DNA of 64,000 bases from Prochlorococcus sp. AG-363-A16 (GCA_003280345.1 QCFB01000001.1:62001-126000), one strand, 5' to 3'. Positions 48,627 to 56,613 are shown, counted from the stretch's first letter. Numbers and translations: made by a program. The notes: generated from the sequence alone by a model not told the origin.

Positions 48627-48827
48627 TTATTTGCCAATTACCTTCTCTCTAAGGAGTTTTTTCTCTATTGAAAGTTCTGTCTCTAACTGTTCAATCAATT
48701 TCGTAACAAGAGTTTGAAACTCTGGTTGGCATCCTCTGAATGCAGCCTTATGTCTAATGGGTTCATTACGAGTTCTTAAGTCAGTGAGCATTAATTGCAA
48801 TGCGTCAACTTTGGCATTTGTATTCAT
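48627..48827 (-). CDS. Small hypothetical helical protein (66 aa)
   Basis: 66 residues, highly helical (LMLTDLRTRN, LVTKLIEQLETELSIEKKLLREKV), no family recognised. A good ribosome-binding site AGGAG lies six bases before the ATG at 48827, which supports expression. It stands alone between the GNAT gene and the SDR gene. Confidence 0.7.
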   Translation of the reverse strand: MNTNAKVDALQLMLTDLRTRNEPIRHKAAFRGCQPEFQTLVTKLIEQLETELSIEKKLLREKVIGK

Positions 48828-48864
48828 AGGTTTCTCCTGTTTTCAAAACCAGGTTAAAACTTTT

Positions 48865-49536
48865 CTAGCTGAATCCTGCAATGGCATCTTTCATTGTTAC
48901 TGGATCCAGTTCTGAGTTACTTGTCACTTCAATTATTCGACCAATTGAATTCGGGGTTCTTAATGCTTCAATACAACAGCGAGCAACTAGTCTTCGAGGA
49001 ATAGTTGCATCTTCCTGCTTGTCCTGACCTGTAAAAAGGATACCTTCGTTACTTAAGTTATCTTCTTTTTCTGATAATCCACCTGGTCGAATCACCGTCC
49101 AGTCGAGTCCACTTTCTTCTAGCGACCTTTCTCCGACCCTTTTCCATATAAGGATCAAACCGAATAAATTAAGTGGGTGTTGCCATCGACCAGCACATAA
49201 CGAACTAACTAAAACGATTCTTTTTACACCAACTCTTTTGCAGCTTGCAATTTGACTCTTTACACCAAGGGCATCAATTCTTGCTGGTCCAGTTAAATCA
49301 ATAGATGGCCTTGCCCCTGTAGCTATTAATAATGCATCACAACTATCTAGAGCAGTGTCTAGTCCCTTTTCATTGTCAAGCTCTAGTGCAAACCTTTCTT
49401 GATCACGAATAGTAGTTGGAAGTTCAGAGCTTTTTCTTGTAATGAGCTTAATTTCATGCCCTTCAGCTAATGCTTCTTCTGCAATGCGATAACCAGTTTT
49501 ACCTGAGGCCCCGCTAATGGCAAGCTTCATAATCAA
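48865..49536 (-). CDS. Atypical SDR NAD(P)-binding protein (Ycf39-like group)
   Basis: NAD(P)-binding atypical SDR. GASGKTGYRIAEE near residue 9 is the nucleotide loop, LLIATGARPSID near 69, and RIVLVSSLCAG and DWTVIRPGGLSE are typical of NmrA/SDR5 proteins. Two possible starts differ by two residues (49536 or 49530). Relatives act on chlorophyll-protein assembly or sense NADPH; role here unknown. Confidence 0.82.
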   Translation of the reverse strand: MIMKLAISGASGKTGYRIAEEALAEGHEIKLITRKSSELPTTIRDQERFALELDNEKGLDTALDSCDALLIATGARPSIDLTGPARIDALGVKSQIASCKRVGVKRIVLVSSLCAGRWQHPLNLFGLILIWKRVGERSLEESGLDWTVIRPGGLSEKEDNLSNEGILFTGQDKQEDATIPRRLVARCCIEALRTPNSIGRIIEVTSNSELDPVTMKDAIAGFS

Positions 49537-49603
49537 GATCTTTCTTTTCAGGTTCTAGCGAATTATTTGGACATTTGTTGATCTAATGATCTTCTTGGAT
49601 CAA

Positions 49604-49837
49604 TTAATTATTTTTTAGAGTGTCAGTTCCCCACCAACTGGTAATTTCTAGAGAACATTGCTCCAGGTTATACATAATTGCTCTTCTAGAACCATTAAAA
49701 AAATATTTCCAGTGCTTTTCTGATTCTAAATAACCACAATCACGCCATGAATTAAGTGTGTTTTCACTTAAGCCTAGTTTCTGGCTAGCAATTGATGATT
49801 CTTCCCAAGTAGGGGATGCTGTTCTTCTAATTAACAT
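49604..49837 (-). CDS. Small predicted helix-turn-helix protein (77 aa)
   Basis: Short protein with an HTH-like segment: SIASQKLGLSENTLNSWRDCGYL (split here) resembles a MerR/excisionase-type winged helix, where the strand after it (HWKYFF) would be the wing. The remaining C-terminal half contains RAIMYNLEQC. It may be a regulator or a phage-derived excisionase relative; no integrase is nearby. Family name not recognised. Confidence 0.6.
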   Translation of the reverse strand: MLIRRTASPTWEESSIASQKLGLSENTLNSWRDCGYLESEKHWKYFFNGSRRAIMYNLEQCSLEITSWWGTDTLKNN

Positions 49838-49948
49838 GGAATGAATAAACCAGTCTTCTTATATCGCTTACCTTTTCTCGAAGGTAGTAGTAATAATACT
49901 TATATTTTTATTATTTTAGAATAAATTTTTATTTCCTATTATTATTGA

Positions 49949-50602
49949 CTAAGGTTTATATACCTTTATGGGCTTTATACGATTTGGATAGAGACTTTTA
50001 CAGAGACTACAGATAGTTCCATCGCAACCTCGAGCTGTACAGTGGCTCCGTCCGTAAAATATCATTTGCAAATGTAATTTGTTCCATGAATTTTTTGGAA
50101 AGATTCTTTTTAGATCTTTCTCTGTTTGTATGACGTTTCTACCATTGGTCAAACCCCATCTTTGAGCTAATCTGTGGATATGCGTATCAACAGGGAATGT
50201 TGGGAATCCAAATGCTTGGGCCATAACTACACTTGCAGTTTTATGTCCTACCCCAGGTAGAGACTCTAAGTCTTTAAAATTTTTTGGGACTTCACCTAAA
50301 TATTTATGCTCTATTATTTCAGATAATTCATAAAGATAATTAGATTTTTGTTTTGAGAGTCCCAACTCTCTTATGGTTAAATATATATTTTGTTTGCCTA
50401 ACGAAATCATCTCTTGGGGTGTTGATGCTAATTTAAATAGATTCTTGGTAATTTCATTTACTTTTTTATCAGTGGATTGAGCACTTAAAACTACAGCCAC
50501 TAGTAGTGTAAAGGAATCATTATGTATTAGTGGTATAGGTGTCTCAGGATATAACTCATTTAGTTTCTTTAAAATTAATTCTGCACGTTCTGATTTATTC
50601 AT
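49949..50602 (-). CDS. nth: Endonuclease III
   Basis: DNA glycosylase/AP lyase for oxidised pyrimidines. The helix-hairpin-helix LPGVGHKTA supplies the catalytic Lys near 120, and VDTHIHRL the catalytic Asp near 139. The C-terminal [4Fe-4S] cysteines are C188, C193, C198 and C201, a spacing that differs from the C-x6-C-x2-C-x5-C of E. coli Nth. Length 217 aa is normal. Confidence 0.93.
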   Translation of the reverse strand: MNKSERAELILKKLNELYPETPIPLIHNDSFTLLVAVVLSAQSTDKKVNEITKNLFKLASTPQEMISLGKQNIYLTIRELGLSKQKSNYLYELSEIIEHKYLGEVPKNFKDLESLPGVGHKTASVVMAQAFGFPTFPVDTHIHRLAQRWGLTNGRNVIQTEKDLKRIFPKNSWNKLHLQMIFYGRSHCTARGCDGTICSLCKSLYPNRIKPIKVYKP

Positions 50603-50621
50603 TTTACCAATAATTGTTTAA

Positions 50622-51272
50622 TTAGTTCTCTAATGAGGACTTTTTAAGTTTACCAGTTATCACTGCTATTAGAAATACACCAAAGACACCTAGCAATAAA
50701 AATCTTCTACCTCCTTCCAAAATACCTGCACCTAAAGCTACTATAGGAGGGTTTGATAATAATATACTAATAATTAAGGCAGGAAGAAATTTTTGAAATT
50801 TAGTTTTAGTTAAACCTACCGCATAACAGACAAAATCAAATAAACCAGTCATAAGCAAACCTGTCATGAGGAAAAAATTATTCTCGAGATGATTGTTGCT
50901 TATATTTTCTACTCTAGATATAAACTTCCCTCCAATTAATCTTTTTACAATTTCCTTGCCATATAATCTCGAAATATAAAAGCTTAAGATACATGATGAT
51001 AAATCTGCAATACATATAATTACTAGCCCTTTTTTAAAGCCTAATAAAGCTCCTGCAAGAATTGAATAAGCTGTGCTAGGTAGAGCAGGGATAACTATAC
51101 TTGAGAACCTTAGTGTATATATACCAAGAGGAGCCCATATGCCCATATTCTCAACATTACTTCTTATAACTTCTAGCCCGTATTTATTTGTTAAATAGAT
51201 AAATAAGACAATTAAAGGAACCCATAAAAAGGCATCTATTCTGCTTGTTGTTTTATTGATGGAAGGCTTCAC
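50622..51272 (-). CDS. VTT-domain membrane protein (TVP38/TMEM64, DedA-related)
   Basis: 216-aa protein with about six hydrophobic segments. The VTT motif core is visible: FSSIVIPALPSTAYSILAGALLGFKKG near residue 57 (the E/P re-entrant loop region) and the second half MTGLFDFVCYAVGLTKTKF. Members are thought to flip or move phospholipids. It is 19 bases after nth. Confidence 0.85.
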   Translation of the reverse strand: MKPSINKTTSRIDAFLWVPLIVLFIYLTNKYGLEVIRSNVENMGIWAPLGIYTLRFSSIVIPALPSTAYSILAGALLGFKKGLVIICIADLSSCILSFYISRLYGKEIVKRLIGGKFISRVENISNNHLENNFFLMTGLLMTGLFDFVCYAVGLTKTKFQKFLPALIISILLSNPPIVALGAGILEGGRRFLLLGVFGVFLIAVITGKLKKSSLEN

Positions 51273-51775
51273 TAATTTCTACTACCCAATTCATTTTATT
51301 ATATACTTCGTAAGTTATCTTTATCATTTAGTTCTTTAAAATAAAATTCTTTATGTTTTTTTGCGTTATTAGGTATTTATTTGCTTGAAACTGATTAACA
51401 TTTAATATGATTTGAAACAGAGGATACAACCATTCGTATCATTTTATACATCTCACCCTCTCTCCTGATTTTAATTTGTCTGTATTTCTTATCCAACTCC
51501 TATAGCAGCATCAATTTGAGCTATCTCTAGAATATATGTAAATCATTTATTAAATATATTAGTGATTTGTTACTCGAAATGTTTTATACTATCCTTAGTA
51601 ATAAATCATTTTAAATTATTTTAGTATCCTCTTCTTGATTCAACGATTGCCTTCGAGACTCTGGTTTTCATCGCTTTCATTTTATTAGAGGATCTACCAT
51701 GTTTTAATTCGAGCTTCCTGATTTATTCTTTAAGCCGTTTAATTAAAAAACAATCACAATTCCACATCTCCCCTA
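51273..51775. other. Intergenic stretch (503 bases) before the FutC-like gene
   Basis: No coding frame, tRNA-like fold or strong inverted repeat could be supported. The region is AT-rich, divergent between the VTT gene and the iron ABC ATPase, and should hold both promoters. Confidence 0.5.
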
Positions 51776-52846
51776 TTGAAATTGGTTGATACAAGAATAA
51801 AAATTGAGAATCTCTGGCACCATTATGGAGCTTCTTTTATTGATGACGGATGGTCACTTAAATCTATTGATTTTAATCTTGGTCAAGGAGAACTTGTTGG
51901 CTTATTAGGCCCATCTGGTTGTGGCAAAACAACTTTGCTTAGGTTAATAGCAGGATTTGAAATACCTAATAAGGGAATTATATCCATTAATGATCAAGTG
52001 GTTGCATCACCTTCTTATTCTTTACCTCCTGAGCGTCGAGGGGTTGGAATGGTTTTTCAGGATTATGCACTCTTTCCTCATTTAGATGCCTGGTCTAATG
52101 CATGTTTCGGATTACGTAGAGGTCAGGACCCATCAAGGGCAGAATGGTTATTTGATTTGCTTGGCCTTTCAGAATACAAATGTCGTTTTCCACATGAACT
52201 ATCTGGAGGTCAAAAACAACGTCTTGCTTTGGCAAGAGCTCTTGCACCTGGAACTTCTCTTGTTGTTTTAGATGAACCTTTTTCTAATTTAGATGTGGAA
52301 GTGCGTCATAGGCTTAGAAGTCAACTTTCTGGTGTTCTTAAGTCCTGCTCAGCTAGCGCAATCTTTGTTACTCATGATCCTCAGGAAGCCTTGGCTATAT
52401 GTGACAGAGTTGCAGTTATGCAAGATGGCGAATTACATCAGTGTTCTACGCCAACTGAATTAGTTAACCAACCTGCTACGCCTTTTGTTGGACGTTTTGT
52501 TTTACAAAGAAATGTTTTGCCTGTTCAATTTAAAGGGGACCACCTCTTAACACCTATAGGTACTATTGCTAAACCTGATCAATTAAGCAAAGGCTCTTCT
52601 ACTGAGTTAATGTTAGATGAACAAGGACTTCAAATTGAACCACACCCAAATGGATCAGGTTTAGTTCAAGGAAGAGAGTTTTTTGGTAGCCATTGGATAT
52701 TTAGAGTAGAAATATGCAATCAGATTCTTAGAGTATGGCATCCAATTTCAACAACGTTAACTAGTGGTGATAGATGTAAAGTAAATTTTAGATATGGGCA
52801 TTGTGGGTTGTTGTTTCCAAATGCAATACCTTGCCCATTAGTTTAA
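51776..52846 (+). CDS. futC: Ferric iron ABC transporter ATPase (FutC/FbpC-like)
   Basis: ATPase of the iron(III) family with Walker A GPSGCGKTT near residue 43, Q-loop VFQDYALFPH, signature LSGGQKQRLALARAL, Walker B VVLDEPFSNLD and switch VTHDPQEAL, followed by a C-terminal TOBE-like regulatory domain (about residues 240-356). The neighbours Crp-type regulator and ferritin support iron transport. The permease and binding-protein genes are not in the window. TTG start at 51776. Confidence 0.85.
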   Translation: MKLVDTRIKIENLWHHYGASFIDDGWSLKSIDFNLGQGELVGLLGPSGCGKTTLLRLIAGFEIPNKGIISINDQVVASPSYSLPPERRGVGMVFQDYALFPHLDAWSNACFGLRRGQDPSRAEWLFDLLGLSEYKCRFPHELSGGQKQRLALARALAPGTSLVVLDEPFSNLDVEVRHRLRSQLSGVLKSCSASAIFVTHDPQEALAICDRVAVMQDGELHQCSTPTELVNQPATPFVGRFVLQRNVLPVQFKGDHLLTPIGTIAKPDQLSKGSSTELMLDEQGLQIEPHPNGSGLVQGREFFGSHWIFRVEICNQILRVWHPISTTLTSGDRCKVNFRYGHCGLLFPNAIPCPLV

Positions 52847-52850
52847 CAAT

Positions 52851-52991
52851 TTAGAAATTCTTTCCGCATTTACATTTTCCACCTTTCCATTTAGTACATT
52901 TTGATTTTTTGCATTCTTTTTTCTTTGTTACTTTTCTTCCATTTCGATTGCTTTGGGATGAATCATCGAATTTTCCAATTTGGTTAGACAT
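52851..52991 (-). CDS. Tiny Lys/Cys-rich protein (46 aa) after the Crp-type gene
   Basis: ATG at 52991 begins six bases after the regulator stop. The 46 residues include 13 lysines and four cysteines at positions 27, 32, 40 and 42 (C-x4-C-x7-C-x-C) in a strongly basic C-terminal half, which could bind a metal or nucleic acid. It stops 5 bases before the convergent futC stop. I recognise no family. Its place in the iron cluster and tight spacing support a real gene. Confidence 0.6.
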   Translation of the reverse strand: MSNQIGKFDDSSQSNRNGRKVTKKKECKKSKCTKWKGGKCKCGKNF

Positions 52992-52997
52992 TTTTAA

Positions 52998-53618
52998 TCA
53001 TGCAGCAAGGATTGAAAATGGAGAAGTTTCTATAAGAGTTGGTGCAACACGTAAAATTGGCTCTCCATTGGGAACATTTAACAAATCGGCTGTTCTTAGT
53101 CTTGAAATTAATCTTGTAGAAGTTACACGAGTTGACCCAATTAATTCTCCAATTCGCTCATGTGTAAGTCTAAATGGTAGATGACACCAATTTCCACATC
53201 TTCTCCCCAATCTATTAACTAATAATGCAAATAAAGCTTGTAGTCTTTGTTCTGCATTGCCTAAGTGCCTTATTCGTAGTAACTGAAGTGTCCATTCGTT
53301 CACTGGATCAAACCCTAGGTCATTAGAATCACCATTCTTTGTTGTAAAACTAAGTGGGGTAAGCGCTTCAACACATACACCTTCACTGCACAATCTTTCA
53401 GTTTGTAATTTGTCTCCTGATTGAAGAAACGCAAGGGTCATTCCTTCAGTTTCTTCACATGGGCAATAGACACGAGCTATGCCTTCCATTACTTCAATAC
53501 ACCTACCACTTCCTTTCGGAGATGGATCAACTAGTACAGATTGACCAGTTGGAATCCTTACAGGAATCATCGGGTCATCTGTCATGAAACAGAAAGTCAT
53601 CTTTAACGAATCGGACAT
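52998..53618 (-). CDS. Crp/Fnr family transcription regulator
   Basis: Regulator with an N-terminal cyclic-nucleotide-type beta-roll (GQSVLVDPSPKGSGRCIEVMEG, split; to about 110) and a C-terminal winged helix with LTHERIGELIGSTRVTSTRLI. Several cysteines in the N-terminal part (CPCEE, RLCSEGVC) could bind metal or a cluster. I chose ATG at 53618; a TTG at 53666 would add 16 residues and ATG 53600 would remove six. It is flanked by ferritin and futC, so iron control is likely (inference). Its regulatory signal lies at 53720-53743. Confidence 0.85.
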   Translation of the reverse strand: MSDSLKMTFCFMTDDPMIPVRIPTGQSVLVDPSPKGSGRCIEVMEGIARVYCPCEETEGMTLAFLQSGDKLQTERLCSEGVCVEALTPLSFTTKNGDSNDLGFDPVNEWTLQLLRIRHLGNAEQRLQALFALLVNRLGRRCGNWCHLPFRLTHERIGELIGSTRVTSTRLISRLRTADLLNVPNGEPILRVAPTLIETSPFSILAA

Positions 53619-53719
53619 TTGTTGAGAAGTGATCTCAACATATACGAATGAGCACCACTTTTGCAACCGATTCTCAATAGCAGTTAATTGTTGCGATTTC
53701 TTTGACGATAAGACGCTTG

Positions 53720-53743
53720 CCTATGTATCATTTGATACATAGG
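53720..53743 (-). promoter_or_regulatory. Perfect palindrome of TGTA-N8-TACA form upstream of the Crp-type gene
   Basis: An 11-base inverted repeat with a two-base centre reads TGTA-N8-TACA at its core (53724-53739), the consensus bound by NtcA in cyanobacteria, and compatible with other Crp-family regulators. It lies about 100 bases before the ATG at 53618. I could not find a -10 box at the usual distance for NtcA activation, so repression or autoregulation is possible. Confidence 0.6.
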
Positions 53744-53852
53744 AGCTGTTGAGATGTGAATGCTCATAAAAGAAACTTGTATCGAGGTTTAAACAATTAA
53801 TAAAGCAATTAACCGGTCAAAACTAAATGTTAGCAATGGTTCATAGTAATTA

Positions 53853-53894
53853 TCATTAACTATATTAGTTTGTCAAAATTAATATAGTTAATGA
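53853..53894. promoter_or_regulatory. 15-bp inverted repeat between ferritin and the Crp-type gene
   Basis: Arms at 53853-53867 and 53880-53894 are perfect 15-base complements (CATTAACTATATTA and its complement at the core) around a 12-base loop. Neither strand has a T run after it. It is 62 bases after the ferritin stop and could be a T-less terminator, an mRNA stabilising stem or a double operator. Confidence 0.5.
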
Positions 53895-53955
53895 ATAAGT
53901 TTGTTATGTCTAAATATCGAGATATTACGTACAGGACTCCCCATAAGATAATTCC

Positions 53956-54474
53956 TTAGCCACCTGGGCCACCTTTTACCGTCGTTAATGCTGTTCCATC
54001 TAAGAACTGTTGGTCTAGAAGAAGTAAAGCCGCACTATTTTCACCAGCCAGCCGAAGTCTTTTTCGCACGAACCTTGCTTCTGCTTCCTCCTGAAGTTGT
54101 TCTGCTACAAACCAATCGAGCATTGCAGTTGCACTTCGTTCTCCTGCTTGCTCCGCTATTGCATAGATACGGTTTATAGAGGCTGTTACTGCTTGCTCCA
54201 TTTCATAAACTTGATCAAAGATTGCTTGAGTCGAAGTCCAACTTCTTTGAGGGGCCTCTACACTCGGTAGTTCAACCTGTTCATCACAATCAACTAGATA
54301 CCCTATTAACCGATCAGCATGTCCTCTTTCCTCTTGGCTTTTTGTTTGCATATATGACGAGAAACCAGCAAGATCTTTTTCTCTTAGCCAAATTGACATT
54401 GCAAGATATGTATGACTAGCCTGAAACTCACAGGAGAGATGATTGTTGATCGCCTTTGTTAGATCATGCATCAA
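53956..54474 (-). CDS. ftn: Ferritin
   Basis: Iron-storage protein. Ferroxidase-site residues are visible: E17 region in SCEFQASHTYL, EERGHADRL near residue 48 with Glu and His, and EQLQEEAEA near 127. Four-helix bundle followed by a short fifth helix; the C-terminus ends with glycines. Length 172 aa is normal. Paired TATACT boxes lie just upstream of the start. Confidence 0.95.
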   Translation of the reverse strand: MMHDLTKAINNHLSCEFQASHTYLAMSIWLREKDLAGFSSYMQTKSQEERGHADRLIGYLVDCDEQVELPSVEAPQRSWTSTQAIFDQVYEMEQAVTASINRIYAIAEQAGERSATAMLDWFVAEQLQEEAEARFVRKRLRLAGENSAALLLLDQQFLDGTALTTVKGGPGG

Positions 54475-54492
54475 TTGATAGGCTATTACTTT

Positions 54493-54511
54493 CTTAGTAT
54501 AACTTAGTATA
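54493..54511 (-). promoter_or_regulatory. Duplicated -10-like boxes upstream of ferritin
   Basis: CTTAGTATA occurs twice with start sites ten bases apart (54493-54501 and 54503-54511); on the ferritin strand each copy contains TATACT, close to the bacterial -10 consensus. They lie 20-37 bases before the ferritin start. One may be the active promoter; the ten-base period also fits a protein-binding pair. Confidence 0.5.
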
Positions 54512-54611
54512 TAGAAGATCCTTTATTTACAAGTTTCAAACCTCTTGTAGTATAGAAATTTAATCAAATAAAAAATATGAATTTAGCCAATTTACATAAA
54601 TAATAAACATT

Positions 54612-55376
54612 ATGAATAACTTAAATTCAAGTCTCAATGCTGATGTTCCAAAAATTATAGAAATATTTAGAGAATATTCATTAAACAATAATTATATTAA
54701 TAGTGAAAATTTGAAACTAATAATTATTATGGGCTCATTTGCCGACTTTGATAGCATTGAATACGCCCAGTTAATTTGTAAATATAAGCCTATATTGAAA
54801 AAGTCTAAAATCGAATTAAAAATATTAGGAATTGGAAATCAAGATTCTAAAAAGATATTTTGTAATTTTACCGGTTTAGACTTTTCAGATGTAGATGTAG
54901 TTCCAAATAACTATATTCATAATCAACTTAATTTAAATAGTGGCCTTGATCTATCAATTAACCCTTTATTTAATTTATTATTAATGTGTACAGGTATAGG
55001 ATCTCCTAAAACAATAAAAGAAGTTTTAAGAGGATATGTTGGAGATTTAAAAGCTAATCAGATCTTCAGCGATGATGATGAGATAGTAATAAATAATAAA
55101 TTAAAATTTAGTTGCAGAAATTTCAGCCGGATTTGTGGGAAAGGATATCAACGACCATTTGAGCTTGCTACGCGTAGACTTATAAATATGGTTGAAATAC
55201 TAGGCAACTGGAATACTTATACTCCAACTATCAAGTATTTAACACAAAGAGGGGCTACAATCATATTGTCTGGTCAAAATGAGATTTTATATTATTATAA
55301 ATCCAATTCATTACTTTCTTATTCATCCAATATGGCTAAACCACTCGAATTTTTAAAACCTTGGCTTTCACCTTGA
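54612..55376 (+). CDS. Peroxiredoxin-like (PRXL2/AhpC-TSA_2-type) protein
   Basis: 254-aa AT-rich gene product with a thioredoxin-like beginning (LKLIIIMGSFADFDSIEYAQ near residue 35, where the peroxiredoxin motif would be but without cysteine) and an end typical of PRXL2 proteins (TIILSGQNEILYYYKSN, then SSNMAKPLEFLKPWL). Conserved cysteines occur near 178-186 (SCRNFSRICG). The family call is from pattern memory and only moderate. It is divergent from ferritin with about 137 bases between starts. Confidence 0.55.
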   Translation: MNNLNSSLNADVPKIIEIFREYSLNNNYINSENLKLIIIMGSFADFDSIEYAQLICKYKPILKKSKIELKILGIGNQDSKKIFCNFTGLDFSDVDVVPNNYIHNQLNLNSGLDLSINPLFNLLLMCTGIGSPKTIKEVLRGYVGDLKANQIFSDDDEIVINNKLKFSCRNFSRICGKGYQRPFELATRRLINMVEILGNWNTYTPTIKYLTQRGATIILSGQNEILYYYKSNSLLSYSSNMAKPLEFLKPWLSP

Positions 55377-55453
55377 AAGATTTCTATCTAATGAAGTTTG
55401 TCATCTTCGCTAGCTCATTTTTAATTAAATATTCACCTCTATTATAACTTGCT

Positions 55454-55669
55454 ATGAAAACTAAAAAATGTAATTGGTGTGGTGGTCAAAGATTTGTCGC
55501 AGACAGGGCACTGGCTGGAAAACTTATATGCTCCAAATGTGGTAAAAACTATGGCTCGGGTATTCAAAGAATAGAAAATAAATTTTTATCGAAAGTAATA
55601 ATTAATAAACATAAAAAGCTATTATTATATTTCTTTGGAATTATTATTTTTATTATTATCTTTAGTTAG
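55454..55669 (+). CDS. Small zinc-ribbon membrane protein (71 aa)
   Basis: The N-terminus holds C-x2-C (CNWC, residues 6-9) and a second C-x2-C (CSKC, about 26-29), a zinc ribbon; the C-terminus is one long hydrophobic helix (LLLYFFGIIIFIIIF). Probably membrane-anchored with the zinc domain in the cytoplasm. No family recognised. Confidence 0.65.
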   Translation: MKTKKCNWCGGQRFVADRALAGKLICSKCGKNYGSGIQRIENKFLSKVIINKHKKLLLYFFGIIIFIIIFS

Positions 55670-55702
55670 ATCATTATAAATATGGATAGTTTTTAATTTT
55701 CT

Positions 55703-56482
55703 TTAATTCTTAATATAGCTTTTCAGTTGATTAGCTGATATTTCTATGTCATAAAGCTTACTTAACTTATCAGTAGTAAGTAGCTTAGCTGGTGATCCTT
55801 CATCAATTATTTTTCCCGCTTTCATAAATATAATGCGTGAGATCTCTTTTATTATATTTGACATGTCATGCGTTATCATTAAAAGTGTTGTTCCGTTATG
55901 ACTTAATTCACTAAGTATTGATAAAAGACATTGTTTTGATTTTATGTCTAACATGGATGTTGGCTCGTCAAATATAAGGACTTTAGGTTTATGAACTAAT
56001 GATCTGGCTATAATTGTTCTTTTTTTAAGACCATCTGAAAGCTCTGCATATCTTTTAGTTTTGACATCAGTAAGATCTAGGTTGTTTAATGTTTCATTGA
56101 TAATATAGTTCTGTTCTGAATTGGGAAGTAAATTTTGGGTTAAAGAATATACCCCATAAAATCCTGAAAATGTTACATCATAAACTGTATGCTTTGAATT
56201 AATTCTATTTTCAATTTCAGTAGATACAAGCCCAATTTTTGATCTTAAGTCCCAGATATTTTTAACTTTGCTTTCAAATAAATTAATGTATGAATTATTC
56301 TTTGCTATAGGGTAAATACTTCGATTAATAAGTTTAACTAGAGTACTTTTACCAGATCCATTTGGTCCAATTACAATTGTATTGTCATTTAAATATAAAT
56401 CAAGATTCAATGAATTAAATACAATATTATTGTCTATATATGCCTGCACATTTTTTATTTCTAGCCATTTTGATTTAGACAT
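55703..56482 (-). CDS. ABC transporter ATPase with altered signature motif
   Basis: ABC ATPase: Walker A GPNGSGKSTL near residue 38, Q-loop LVSTEIENR-like region, signature LSDGLKKRTIIARSL (usually LSGGQ) near 143, Walker B VLIFDEPTSMLD, switch MITHDMSNI. No permease neighbour is visible, so either it works with a permease elsewhere or has a non-transport role. AT-rich. Signature change Gly to Asp at position 3 is notable but D-loop and switch are intact. Confidence 0.82.
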   Translation of the reverse strand: MSKSKWLEIKNVQAYIDNNIVFNSLNLDLYLNDNTIVIGPNGSGKSTLVKLINRSIYPIAKNNSYINLFESKVKNIWDLRSKIGLVSTEIENRINSKHTVYDVTFSGFYGVYSLTQNLLPNSEQNYIINETLNNLDLTDVKTKRYAELSDGLKKRTIIARSLVHKPKVLIFDEPTSMLDIKSKQCLLSILSELSHNGTTLLMITHDMSNIIKEISRIIFMKAGKIIDEGSPAKLLTTDKLSKLYDIEISANQLKSYIKN

Positions 56483-56505
56483 TAAATACTAGTATCATGT
56501 TTGAG

Positions 56506-56613
56506 TTAGCCTAATCTATAGCTCCACATTACATATAATTGGATGCTACTCCATATAAAGATTCCGAGAAATGCCCAATTAATCCAAGCAGGACGTGATT
56601 TCTCTTGAGCCAT
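56506..56613 (-). CDS. Tiny single-pass membrane protein (35 aa)
   Basis: ATG at 56613 gives a 35-residue protein with a polar start (AQEKSRPA), one Trp-rich hydrophobic helix (WINWAFLGIFIWSSIQLYVM, residues about 10-29) and a basic end (WSYRLG). The architecture is like small subunits of photosynthetic complexes or light-harvesting proteins. It lies in the 224-base gap between the ABC ATPase and Rieske genes, on the same strand. Family unknown. Confidence 0.55.
   Translation of the reverse strand: MAQEKSRPAWINWAFLGIFIWSSIQLYVMWSYRLG

Noticed and set aside
51273-51775. tRNA or small RNA in the gap before the FutC-like gene
   Set aside because: No cloverleaf, CCA end or T-loop GTTC motif could be traced on either strand.
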